Origin: Demequina aurantiaca
GTDB taxonomy: Bacteria > Actinomycetota > Actinomycetes > Actinomycetales > Demequinaceae
DNA length: 64,000 nt
NCBI RefSeq assembly: GCF_000975135.1
Contig: NZ_BBRF01000001.1
Coordinates: forward strand, 345,591 to 409,590
Reading direction: 5' to 3'
The position numbers were made by a program, and so were the translations under genes. The notes below the pieces were generated by a model, which was not told the DNA's origin, searched no databases, and saw only the letters and a list, made by a program, of their open reading frames with translations. Of this stretch, positions 46,933-54,956 are shown piece by piece (the first letter of the stretch is position 1; each line of letters opens with the position of its first letter).

Positions 46933-47343
46933 CTAGTTGATCGAGACAGCGGCGCCGTAAACGTTCGCGGGGTCAATCTTGGTCGCGGGCGACGTGGGCG
47001 TGGGGGTCAACGTGACGGACGCACCGGTGATGTTGCCGGCGGCGGTGCCGAGCGTCACGGGGGTAGCTGCGTTGTTCTGCACGTAGACGGTGACCGTCTT
47101 GCCGGAGCAGCTTGCGTCGATTCCGCTGACCTTGACCGAGTCGACCTTGAAAGCGTTGTTCGCGAAGGAGCTGGTGTAGCTCACGTCGACACCGTTGGTG
47201 TCGCAACCGTTGTCGGTGCCGATACCCACGAGCGGCGAGCTCTGGTTGACGGTGAGCTGCGCAGCGGAGGCGAGGCCCAGGCCGGCGATGCCGACGATGC
47301 CGAGTGCGATTGCCGCGTACTTGCGCTTGTTGTTCTTAGCCAT
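46933..47343 (-). CDS. SipW-dependent-type signal peptide protein
   Basis: 136 residues from ATG 47343, with AAAGGAC as ribosome site. N terminus MAKNNKRKYAAIALGIVGIAGLGLASAAQLTVNQ is a SipW-type signal. The mature part (about 100 residues, starting AQLTVNQ) has two cysteines, DNGCDTNG and DASCSGK, and a beta-rich pattern VSYTSSFANNAFKVDSVKVSGI and KTVTVYVQNNAATPVTLG. It resembles a small structural subunit such as the TasA/camelysin class in design, not in clear sequence. First gene of the three-gene cassette. Confidence 0.82.
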   Translation of the reverse strand: MAKNNKRKYAAIALGIVGIAGLGLASAAQLTVNQSSPLVGIGTDNGCDTNGVDVSYTSSFANNAFKVDSVKVSGIDASCSGKTVTVYVQNNAATPVTLGTAAGNITGASVTLTPTPTSPATKIDPANVYGAAVSIN

Positions 47344-47377
47344 GACTGTTTCTGTCCTTTGAGTGTGATGAGTTTGT

Positions 47378-47407
47378 GGCACGCGGCCGTTGCTAGCCGC
47401 GCGTGCC
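47378..47407 (-). promoter_or_regulatory. Leader hairpin of the SipW cassette
   Basis: GGCACGCGGC and GCCGCGCGTGCC can pair (one bulged pair) with an eight-base loop. It stands about 35 bases upstream of the ATG at 47343, just before the ribosome site, and could limit initiation. Confidence 0.45.
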
Positions 47408-47421
47408 CCCGTGGGTGAAGG

Positions 47422-47444
47422 TTGCGTAGTGAGGTACTACGCAA
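47422..47444. promoter_or_regulatory. Perfect 9-5-9 inverted repeat, candidate operator
   Basis: TTGCGTAGT-GAGGT-ACTACGCAA, about 80 bases upstream of the first gene of the SipW cassette. The symmetry and size fit a dimeric repressor site, though a transcript hairpin is also possible. No regulator gene is adjacent. Confidence 0.5.
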
Positions 47445-47648
47445 GGTCGTGCACCCATCATGGGAGGCACTTCCGCTACATGAGACCGGTGAGATCCACA
47501 GTTATGACGCATGTCACAGGGACTTTGTTCCCAACCGTGGTCCAAACCTGTGTAGGATGCGCCATTCCGTTGGCACACTGCGCCAATTACCAGGCATTCC
47601 GGTCAAATCGGACGTTGGCCTCCGCGAACAAATTTTTTGAAAAGTTAG
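47445..47648. other. Non-coding gap before the SipW cassette
   Basis: Together with the hairpin and inverted repeat this forms a gap of about 300 bases between the tRNA-Thr gene and the first SipW-cassette gene. It is less G/C rich than its neighbours. I see no gene in it, and no clear -35/-10 pair; the promoter of the cassette must lie here. Confidence 0.6.
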
Positions 47649-47721
47649 AGCTGGCAGTGGGACTTGAACCCACAACCTCCCGATTACAAGTCGGGTGCGC
47701 TACCAATTGCGCCATGCCAGC
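47649..47721 (-). tRNA. tRNA-Thr (anticodon TGT)
   Basis: Cloverleaf on the minus strand. The acceptor arm is GCTGGCA/TGCCAGC, the D arm GCGCAATTGGTAGCGC, and the anticodon stem CCCGA/TCGGG encloses loop CTTGTAA. The T arm is GTGGGTTCAAGTCCCAC. Discriminator is T. It reads ACA. Confidence 0.95.
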
Positions 47722-47789
47722 GGTGTGCACGATCGCGAGGATCGCGCGCCCATTCTCTCATTTGCGACGCTTCAACCAAAACACAGAAA

Positions 47790-47869
47790 CGTCCGCACCC
47801 TGAATGAGCAATCGTGGAGCGTTGCGGAGCGTGGAAGGCTCGGCATCACAGCGATCTAGGGTGCGGACG
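47790..47869 (-). terminator. Long-range stem after the DsbA-like gene
   Basis: CGTCCGCACCCT (47790-47801) and AGGGTGCGGACG (47858-47869) are exact complements, separated by 56 bases. It lies directly downstream of the DsbA-like stop, but the large loop makes a classical terminator less certain. Confidence 0.45.
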
Positions 47870-47884
47870 TAGCTGAGGTGAAGG

Positions 47885-48661
47885 CTAGAGCGACTCGAGG
47901 TATGCCTTGAGCGTGCCCGGGTTGAAGTAGCTCACCTCGGTCTGCTCCAGAATCTCGCGGTTGACCATGACGGTCGGCGTGCCGGACATGCCGTCCTGCG
48001 AGGCCTGATCCGTCGCTGCGGCAACCCACTTGCGGAAGTTACCGTCGGCGATCGAGTTCGCGACGTCCTGCGAGACTCCGACGGACACCGCGATGTCCGC
48101 CATGGTGGCGTCACTCAAGCCCTCGGTGTTTTCCTCGGGCTGGTTGGCGTAGAGCGCCTCGGCAAACTCGTGGAAGTGTTCCGGCGACTGGTCGGCGATC
48201 GTCGCCGCCGCGTTGGCGGCCCGCGTCGAGTAGTCGGTGCCGAGTGACACGCGGTCGAGAATCGATACCGGGTGGTAGTAAACCGAGATCTCCCCCGCTT
48301 CACGCAACGCATCGAGATCCGCAGCATTGGTCTGCTCGAACTGGTTGCAGATGGGGCACATGAAGTCTTCATAGATGTCGACGCGAGGCACGTCGTCTCC
48401 AGGCACGTCGACTCCCACGGTTCCGGTCGATCCCACGGGGATCCCGCCGGTCTCGTCTGAACCAGCGGGAAGGACTGCTCCCGCATCGGTCAGCGCGGGA
48501 ATCTTGGAGCTGTTAACGATGAAGAACACAATCCCGCCAAAGATCAGCAGGCCCACCACGGAGGCGGCAATGATGATCATCGTGGACTTGCGTTCCTTCT
48601 GGTGCACCTGCGCCTGCGCGAGGGCACGCGCCTGGGCTGCCTTTTCGTTCTTGCTTGCCAT
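47885..48661 (-). CDS. Membrane-anchored DsbA-like thioredoxin-fold protein
   Basis: 258 residues. The cytoplasmic N terminus is charged and Gln/Ala rich, followed by one helix (about 27-50, TMIIIAASVVGLLIFGGIVFFIV). The external thioredoxin fold has the CPIC active site (Cys102, Cys105) in IYEDFMCPICNQFEQ and the cis-proline loop MSGTPTVMVNREIL. It probably forms or reduces disulphides in exported proteins. It lies four bases after the MauE/DoxX-like gene, and both would be made together. Confidence 0.93.
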   Translation of the reverse strand: MASKNEKAAQARALAQAQVHQKERKSTMIIIAASVVGLLIFGGIVFFIVNSSKIPALTDAGAVLPAGSDETGGIPVGSTGTVGVDVPGDDVPRVDIYEDFMCPICNQFEQTNAADLDALREAGEISVYYHPVSILDRVSLGTDYSTRAANAAATIADQSPEHFHEFAEALYANQPEENTEGLSDATMADIAVSVGVSQDVANSIADGNFRKWVAAATDQASQDGMSGTPTVMVNREILEQTEVSYFNPGTLKAYLESL

Positions 48662-48664
48662 GTT

Positions 48665-49222
48665 TCAGGATCCTTCCGGGGTCTGAGCCACATCACTTTG
48701 AGCGACGCTGTCGTGGTCGCCGTTTTCTTGGTCAAAATTGTATGGGGTGGAGTTCATCCAGCCGTCGAGCGAGAATTTGCTGCGGGGGAAGATCAACAGG
48801 AACGCGCCTAGTGCGCTAAAGCCAAGTCTCTCCGCTAAATGGAACGGGTAGTTGGTGGTGCCCTCCGGCACGTCGCCACCACCACCAAAGCAGCCGCAAT
48901 CAATCGAATAGCCCTTGATCCATACCCAGATCACCCCAATAGTGAAGCCCACCATCATGAGCAACCACACGATCGAGGCGAGGCGCGTGAAAAGCCCAAG
49001 GATCAGAAAGACCGCGAGGAGCAGTTCAAAGAACGGGAGTAGATTGCCGACCGTCGGCACGACGGCCTCGGGTAGCAGGCGGTACGCGCGTACGGCACGC
49101 ACGGAAGCCGGTAGGTCCTCGAGCTTGGGAATGGCGGCGAAGATCAGGATTCCCGCCATCGAGAGGCGCACCACCAGACTCAACCACGGCTGGGCAGTCA
49201 ACCATCCTTGCTTGCCAGTCAC
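48665..49222 (-). CDS. MauE/DoxX-family redox membrane protein
   Basis: 185 residues, four membrane helices. LVVRLSMAGILIFAAIPKLED and GNLLPFFELLLAVFLILGLFTRLA fit the DoxX/MauE fold. The motif SIDCGCFGGGGDVPEG between helices 3 and 4 is the cysteine-containing loop of the MauE type. It probably passes electrons or thiol equivalents to the partner DsbA-like protein. The last 45 residues are polar. Proposed role rests on family and pairing. Confidence 0.88.
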   Translation of the reverse strand: MTGKQGWLTAQPWLSLVVRLSMAGILIFAAIPKLEDLPASVRAVRAYRLLPEAVVPTVGNLLPFFELLLAVFLILGLFTRLASIVWLLMMVGFTIGVIWVWIKGYSIDCGCFGGGGDVPEGTTNYPFHLAERLGFSALGAFLLIFPRSKFSLDGWMNSTPYNFDQENGDHDSVAQSDVAQTPEGS

Positions 49223-49366
49223 GTGCGGTCCTCTCAGCGATGTCTAACAGTCAACGCGCCAGGTAAACGGCTGCGCGCCGAACAACTATGGTGTGGCATC
49301 TCGGTTGTCGGCTCAACGTACAGTATTGCGCGCAAGTTCCCTCGGGCGCGAAACGAGGTCCTCCAG

Positions 49367-50977
49367 TTACGCGGAATCGGGAACCGGCGGCAGCGGCCAC
49401 CACCAAATGTCGGCCTGCAAATAGGTCGTCACGACGACTATTCCCACCGCCGCTAAGGCGACCACGACCCACAGTGTCGCGATCCCCCGGGTCGGCGCGA
49501 CCGCATACGCGATCCGATGCGCGCCCTCGCGGGTTCCGCCCGTCAGCGGACCCCAGGCGAGCACAATCATCGCGACCACAGCACCCAGGGCGAGTGCGAT
49601 CGCGTGGCCCCAGGACTGTCCCGCGCCGGTGCCGGTCGCGACGTGCTCCTCGCTCACCAGCCACCACCCCGCGGCGGCCGTACCGGCTCCCGCGGCCGCG
49701 GACAGCAGGAGTGACGGCACCAATTCCGCGGCAGAGCGCAGCAAGTACCACGGCAGGCCGATGGTGTGGACCACCGTGTCTCCCCGGCGCACCCCCTTGC
49801 GCGACCGGGTGGCACTCAGCGCCTGGTGACGACGGAACGCCGCCCTCGCAAAGATCGCGAGCACCGCCATCGCCCCAAAAGCGACCACCGGCGCCACGGC
49901 CGCCCCTGCCGCGAGCGCTCCTGCCCAGGCGAGCAGCATCGTGCGCCGCCGCGGAGCGACGCCGGCCGATGCATCTGCTGAGTTATCGTCCACGTCGTCG
50001 TCGGCATCGCGCGGGTAGTCGTCGCCCTCCCCAACCGTCAGCGACCCGCTGGTGGCGGTCTCCCAACTACCGGGAGCATCGGCCGCATCGGCGGTACCGC
50101 TGACGTCAATGAACTGGGTGCCGCTGGGCGCGGCGGCAGCCATGACTGAGGTGGCCGCTAGCGCGTGCTCGCCCCCGCCTCTCTCCATGACGGTGGTGGC
50201 ACCGCGCAAGGCCGCGACAACGTCCCGCATTCCGGGGCGGGCGCCAATGTCTCGGCCCAACGCTGCTGCGACCGCCTCCGCGCCGGGCACCTGCGCAACA
50301 GTCAGGTCACCATCGAGCGTGCGGCCAATGGACTTGGAACCCGAGCCAAAGGGAGCCGTCCCACTCATCGCAAAGGCAACAGTGGCGGCCCACGACCAGA
50401 TGTCGGCGATGGGGCCAGGGTCCGCACCGTCAATGACCTCCGGTGCGACGTAGCCGGCGGTACCGCTGACGAGACCGTCGCGGGTCAGCCGCTCGTCGTC
50501 CTGACGGTGCGAGAGCCCAAAGTCGATAAGCACCGGACCGTCGGGGCTCATCATGACGTTCGACGGGGTGACGTCGCGGTGCACCACGCCCGCCGCGTGC
50601 GCGGCCTCCAGGGCACTCGCCATGCGCTCAGCGAAGGACGCCAACTGCTCACCCTGCAGCGGTCCGTGTTCCTGCACGAAATGGAAGAGAGATTCGCCGG
50701 GGACCAGCTCGAACACGACGAAAGTTTCATCCGCGTCCAGCTCAGCGTCGATCACGCGTGGCACCGCCTCGTGACGCATCGACTGCAGCGCCGCGACCTC
50801 CCGCTCCAGGCGGGTGGCGGCCACGGCATCGGCCCTGGCATCGACGAGTTTGAGGGCTGCGGGCGTGCCGGCATCGTCCGTCACCCGGTAGACAGCTCCC
50901 GAGCCACCACGGCCCAAAACACCCGTCACTCGGTAGCCGCCGATGCTGTCGCCGACTCGTCGATCCACGCTTGCCAT
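49367..50977 (-). CDS. Serine/threonine protein kinase with polytopic C terminus
   Basis: 536 residues. The N-terminal kinase domain (about 13-265) has the Gly loop LGRGGSGAVY, Lys43, HRDVTPSN with catalytic Asp135, Asp152 of IDFGL, and GTAGYVAPEV. In HRDxTPSN threonine replaces the usual Lys, as seen in some actinobacterial kinases. An acidic linker (about 300-335) precedes four or five membrane helices from TMLLAWAGALAAGAAVAPVV to LWVVVALAAVGIVVV. No PASTA or other sensor domain is visible. Targets unknown; it is divergent from the ABC ATPase gene. Confidence 0.93.
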   Translation of the reverse strand: MASVDRRVGDSIGGYRVTGVLGRGGSGAVYRVTDDAGTPAALKLVDARADAVAATRLEREVAALQSMRHEAVPRVIDAELDADETFVVFELVPGESLFHFVQEHGPLQGEQLASFAERMASALEAAHAAGVVHRDVTPSNVMMSPDGPVLIDFGLSHRQDDERLTRDGLVSGTAGYVAPEVIDGADPGPIADIWSWAATVAFAMSGTAPFGSGSKSIGRTLDGDLTVAQVPGAEAVAAALGRDIGARPGMRDVVAALRGATTVMERGGGEHALAATSVMAAAAPSGTQFIDVSGTADAADAPGSWETATSGSLTVGEGDDYPRDADDDVDDNSADASAGVAPRRRTMLLAWAGALAAGAAVAPVVAFGAMAVLAIFARAAFRRHQALSATRSRKGVRRGDTVVHTIGLPWYLLRSAAELVPSLLLSAAAGAGTAAAGWWLVSEEHVATGTGAGQSWGHAIALALGAVVAMIVLAWGPLTGGTREGAHRIAYAVAPTRGIATLWVVVALAAVGIVVVTTYLQADIWWWPLPPVPDSA

Positions 50978-51144
50978 GCACTTACGCTACCGTTCACACG
51001 CTTTGCCGGAACCCATCCCTGTGGCAAGATGGTTCCACGGCCGCACCGATGCGACCGTAAGCAAGTGTCACAGTGGACACCACCTCGACACTCTTCACCA
51101 CGGATCGTCTGGCACGTACCTGCCAGTGAAGGGATTTATCAATC

Positions 51145-52302
51145 ATGGCTACAGTCACTTATGACGGCGCCTCGCGCATCTACCCCGGAACCGAGCGTCC
51201 CGCCGTAGACAAGCTCAACATCGAGATCGCTGACGGGGAATTCCTCGTCATGGTCGGCCCGTCCGGTTGCGGAAAGTCAACGTCGCTGCGCATGCTTGCC
51301 GGCCTCGAGGACATCGACGACGGCGCCATCTGGGTTGGCGACCGCGACGTCACCCACGTGCAGCCCAAGGACCGCGACATCGCGATGGTGTTCCAGTCCT
51401 ACGCGCTTTACCCCCACATGTCGGTGGCCGACAACATGGGCTTCGCCCTCAAGATCGCCAAGGTCGACAAGGCCGAGATCCGCAGCCGCGTTGAAGACGC
51501 CGCCAAGATCCTGGACCTCACCGAGTACCTAGACCGCAAGCCCAAGGCACTCTCGGGTGGTCAGCGCCAGCGCGTGGCCATGGGCCGTGCCATCGTCCGC
51601 CAGCCGCAGGTGTTCCTCATGGACGAGCCGCTGTCCAACCTTGACGCCAAGCTTCGTGTCCAGACGCGTACTCAGATTGCCGCTCTTCAGCGCCGTCTTG
51701 GTACCACCACGGTCTACGTCACGCACGACCAGACCGAGGCACTCACCATGGGCGACCGCATCGCGGTCCTCAAGGACGGCGTGCTTCAGCAGGTCGGCAC
51801 CCCGCGCGACATGTACGACACCCCCAAGAATGTGTTCGTTGCAGGCTTCATCGGCTCCCCCGCCATGAACCTCGGCACCTACCAGGTGTTCGACGGCCAG
51901 GCTCAGGTGGGCCGCGCGAAGGTCACCCTGTCGCGTGACGCCATCGCACAGCTCAAGGCCGACGACAAGAACCACGTCGTGCTGGGCTTCCGCCCCGAGT
52001 CGCTCGACCGTGCCGCCCCGAACGCCGAGGGTGCCATCCCGATCGAGGTCGACATCGTTGAGGAGCTCGGCTCCGACGCGTTCGTCTACGGCTCCATCCC
52101 CAACGAGTTTGGCGAGAGCAAGGACCTCCACTTTGCAGCCGGCGACTCGCAGGTTGTTGTCCGCATCGACCCGCGCGATGTTCCCGGCAAGGGCGACACC
52201 ATCTGGGTCACCATCCGTGGCGGCGAGCAGCACGTGTTCTCCGCAGCAACGGGTGACCGCCTGAACGCGGCGACCATCCACCAGGACGGCATCGTCAAGT
52301 AG
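51145..52302 (+). CDS. Sugar ABC transporter ATPase, MsmK/UgpC type
   Basis: 385 residues. The nucleotide-binding domain has Walker [10 protein letters not shown] (38-46), LSGGQRQRVAMGRAIVR, Walker B VFLMDEPLSNLDAK and H-loop VTHDQTEALTM. A C-terminal TOBE/OB region (VLGFRPESLD) is typical of CUT1 transporters. No permease gene is beside it. In actinobacteria one such ATPase (MsmK or MsiK) often serves several sugar importers, so it could power the permeases at 5425-7168. A strong terminator follows it, so it is monocistronic. Confidence 0.96.
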   Translation: MATVTYDGASRIYPGTERPAVDKLNIEIADGEFLVMVGPSGCGKSTSLRMLAGLEDIDDGAIWVGDRDVTHVQPKDRDIAMVFQSYALYPHMSVADNMGFALKIAKVDKAEIRSRVEDAAKILDLTEYLDRKPKALSGGQRQRVAMGRAIVRQPQVFLMDEPLSNLDAKLRVQTRTQIAALQRRLGTTTVYVTHDQTEALTMGDRIAVLKDGVLQQVGTPRDMYDTPKNVFVAGFIGSPAMNLGTYQVFDGQAQVGRAKVTLSRDAIAQLKADDKNHVVLGFRPESLDRAAPNAEGAIPIEVDIVEELGSDAFVYGSIPNEFGESKDLHFAAGDSQVVVRIDPRDVPGKGDTIWVTIRGGEQHVFSAATGDRLNAATIHQDGIVK

Positions 52303-52326
52303 CACTTCCGCTTCTCCGAAGCGACG

Positions 52327-52370
52327 CCTTGGGGCGGACAGTCATTCGCTGTCCGCCCCAAGGTTTTTTT
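52327..52370 (+). terminator. Rho-independent terminator of the ABC ATPase gene
   Basis: Perfect 15-base stem (CCTTGGGGCGGACAG and its complement), seven-base loop, then seven T at 52364-52370. The clearest terminator in the window. Confidence 0.95.
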
Positions 52371-52513
52371 ATGCCCGGTGGCCGCTGCTCGGTGCGTCCT
52401 GGCGGTACCTGAGTGTCGCTATCGAGTCGAAATCGGCACCCACGTACCGCCAGCACGCGGAGGCGAGGCGTGACCGGTGAGGTCGACAGGGCCGCCTTCG
52501 CTACGCTGACAGT

Positions 52514-53965
52514 ATGCCGCTACACATCAACGGAGCCGGTCACCCCGAGTTCATGACCCTGCCCTGGTCCTTGCCACTCGAGCAGTGGCCCACCGACCAG
52601 ATCGCGGCTCTGCCCCGCGGCATCTCGCGCCACGTGGTGCGCTTTGTGAAGTTGGCAGACAGAGTGGTCGCCATCAAGGAGACCAATGCGAGCATCGCCG
52701 AACGCGAATTCGTCATGCTGCGCGAGTTGCAGCGCCTGGGCGCGCCGGGCGTGGTGCCGCTGGCCGTCGTCTCTGGACGCACCAACGCACTGGGCGAACC
52801 ACTCGAGGCCGCCCTCATCACCGAGCATCTGCAGTTCTCGTTGCCGTACCGCTCGCTGTTCTCTCAGGCGCTGCGCGAGGAGACCACCACCCGCTTTGTG
52901 GACGCCCTCGCCGTGCTGCTAGTTCGCCTGCACCTGCTGGGCTTCTATTGGGGCGACGTGTCGCTGTCCAATGCGCTGTTTAGGCGTGACGCCGCCGAGT
53001 TCACGGCCTACCTGGTCGACGCGGAGACCGGCGACCTCCACGCGTCGCTGAGCGATGGGCAGCGGTCGTACGACACCGAGATCGCGCGCATGAACATCAT
53101 CGGCGAGCTCATGGACCTCGAGGCGCAGGGTCACCTCGAGGACACCGTGGACCCCATGGCGATTGCCGACCGTCTCCAGGAGCGCTACGACGAACTCTGG
53201 GAGGCCCTCACGCAGACCGCCACCTACACTTCAAACATCCCGCTGCGCATTGCGACCCGAGTCAAGGAGCTCAACGATCTGGGCTTCGACGTCAGTGAGA
53301 TGGACATGCGCGAGACCGAGAACGGCGACGCTCTCGTCATGCGCGCCAAGGTGGTCGACGCCGGCCACCACGCTCGCCGGCTCATGCGCCTCACCGGCCT
53401 CGACGTCCAGGAAAATCAGGCCCGGCGCCTGCTCAATGACTTGGACGAGTACCGCGTGCTGGTCTCGCACCCCTCGGAGGACGAGGGCTATTCCGCCCAC
53501 CAGTGGCTCATGAAGGTGTTCGAGCCCACGGTGCGTGCCGTGCCGCGCGAATTCCGCAAAAAGCTCGAGCCTGCGCAGGTGTTTCACGAGGTGCTCGACC
53601 ACCGCTGGTTCCTCGCCGAGGCCGCGGACCATGACGTGGCAATGCCCGTGGCCGTCGCGTCGTATGTCAAGAACGTGCTGCCTAATCGTCCCGACGAGCA
53701 GTCGGTGCTGGGCACCCCGGCATCCGAACTCAATGCCGCGGAGATGACCGCCGACCTTCCCGCGCTCACCGCCGAGGTTGAGGCGCGGTCACAAGAGACG
53801 CCCGTCTTTGAGGGCGACAACACCGGCGCCTGGGGCAGGGCCACGGAGGATGAGGCCGATGCCACGGCCCCTGACGACGAGCCGGCACCCCCGCCAACGG
53901 TCACCCGCCAGTCCACCAAGCGCGAGCCCCCGGCACACAAGGTGCCGGGCAGCGAGAGAGACTAG
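52514..53965 (+). CDS. DUF4032 / lipopolysaccharide-kinase-like protein
   Basis: 483 residues. The N-terminal half resembles the Kdo/WaaP kinase fold that precedes DUF4032: KLADRVVAIKETNASIAEREFVMLRELQRLG supplies a candidate lysine and glutamate, and LHLLGFYWGDVSLSNALFR a catalytic-loop-like GDVSLSN. AYLVDAETGDLH could be the DFG equivalent. The C-terminal DUF4032 part (ATRVKELNDLGFDVSEMDM to HRWFLAEAADHDV) follows, with a disordered tail. Substrate unknown. The stop shares CTAG with the convergent rlmB stop. Confidence 0.85.
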   Translation: MPLHINGAGHPEFMTLPWSLPLEQWPTDQIAALPRGISRHVVRFVKLADRVVAIKETNASIAEREFVMLRELQRLGAPGVVPLAVVSGRTNALGEPLEAALITEHLQFSLPYRSLFSQALREETTTRFVDALAVLLVRLHLLGFYWGDVSLSNALFRRDAAEFTAYLVDAETGDLHASLSDGQRSYDTEIARMNIIGELMDLEAQGHLEDTVDPMAIADRLQERYDELWEALTQTATYTSNIPLRIATRVKELNDLGFDVSEMDMRETENGDALVMRAKVVDAGHHARRLMRLTGLDVQENQARRLLNDLDEYRVLVSHPSEDEGYSAHQWLMKVFEPTVRAVPREFRKKLEPAQVFHEVLDHRWFLAEAADHDVAMPVAVASYVKNVLPNRPDEQSVLGTPASELNAAEMTADLPALTAEVEARSQETPVFEGDNTGAWGRATEDEADATAPDDEPAPPPTVTRQSTKREPPAHKVPGSERD

Positions 53966-54930
53966 GCCTGCAGTGCGCGCTTCGCCTCGTAGAGTGCGAT
54001 CGATGCGGCGACGGAGGCGTTGAGGCTCTCCGTGGTCGCCACGATGGGGATGGAGACGATCTGGTCGCAGGTCTCACGCACGAGGCGCGACAACCCGGCG
54101 CCCTCGGAGCCCACCACTATGACGAGGGGCCCGTCGAGGAGTTGGGACTCGTGCAGGTCGACCTCTCCCCCGGCATCGAGGCCCACCACAAAGAGTCCGG
54201 CCTTCTTGTACTCCTCAAGGGCGCGCACCAGGTTGACCGCGCGAGCCACGGGTAGGCGTGCGGCCGCTCCGGCGGACACCTTCCACGCCGCGACAGTCAC
54301 GCCAGCGGCGCGGCGCTCCGGGATGACGACTCCGGTCGCACCAAAGGCCGCGGCTGAACGCATGATGGCGCCGAGGTTGCGCGGGTCCTGGATCGAGTCC
54401 AGGGCGACGATGCGCGCCGGACCATCAGAATTGTCAAGCAGGTCCTGGTATTGCAGGTACTCGTAGGTGGGCACCTCGAGTGCGATGCCCTGGTGACGCG
54501 TGCCATCGGAGAGAAGGTCGAGCGAGCCCTTGGTGACCTCGCGCACCTCCACACCCTGCTCGACCGCGAGAGATACGATCTCGGTGACGCGGTCATCGGC
54601 GTCGATGCGGTTGAACACGTGCAGGACGTGCGCGGGCATTCCCATGCGCAATGCCTCGAGCGTGCTGTTGCGCCCGATCACGAGCTCGAGCGACCCGGAG
54701 GTGCGGTCGCGCGGTGCCGCCTTGGGAGCACGGTTCTGAGGGCGCTTGGCCTCCTCCTTCTCCGCCCGTACCTTGGCCTTGTAGGCCTTGTGGTTGGGGC
54801 GATCGGATGCCTTAGGAGTGGGGCCCTTGCCCTCGAGGGCGCGCCGCTGGTGGCCACCGGTGCCGACCTGCTGGCCCTTCTTGGAGCCCGACTTACGAAC
54901 TGCGCCCTTGCGCTGTGAGTTACCTGCCAT
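53962..54930 (-). CDS. rlmB: 23S rRNA 2'-O-methyltransferase, SpoU/TrmH family (RlmB type)
   Basis: 322 residues. A basic, disordered N terminus of about 75 residues precedes the substrate-binding domain (VIGRNSTLEALRMG) and the SPOUT catalytic domain. The three SpoU motifs are NLGAIMRSAAAFG, VVGSEGAGLS and IVATTESLNASVAASIALYE. RlmB methylates G2251 in E. coli 23S rRNA; the exact target here is by analogy. Follows cysS by 27 bases. Confidence 0.93.
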   Translation of the reverse strand: MAGNSQRKGAVRKSGSKKGQQVGTGGHQRRALEGKGPTPKASDRPNHKAYKAKVRAEKEEAKRPQNRAPKAAPRDRTSGSLELVIGRNSTLEALRMGMPAHVLHVFNRIDADDRVTEIVSLAVEQGVEVREVTKGSLDLLSDGTRHQGIALEVPTYEYLQYQDLLDNSDGPARIVALDSIQDPRNLGAIMRSAAAFGATGVVIPERRAAGVTVAAWKVSAGAAARLPVARAVNLVRALEEYKKAGLFVVGLDAGGEVDLHESQLLDGPLVIVVGSEGAGLSRLVRETCDQIVSIPIVATTESLNASVAASIALYEAKRALQA

Positions 54931-54956
54931 AGTGCGAAGCCTACCTAGCCAAAAGG

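Noticed and set aside
47390-47803. Plus-strand frame of 137 codons over the SipW leader and the tRNA-Thr gene
   Set aside because: It runs through the tRNA gene in antisense and contains the well-known spurious translation LEPTTSRLQVGCATN. No ribosome site and no homology pattern.
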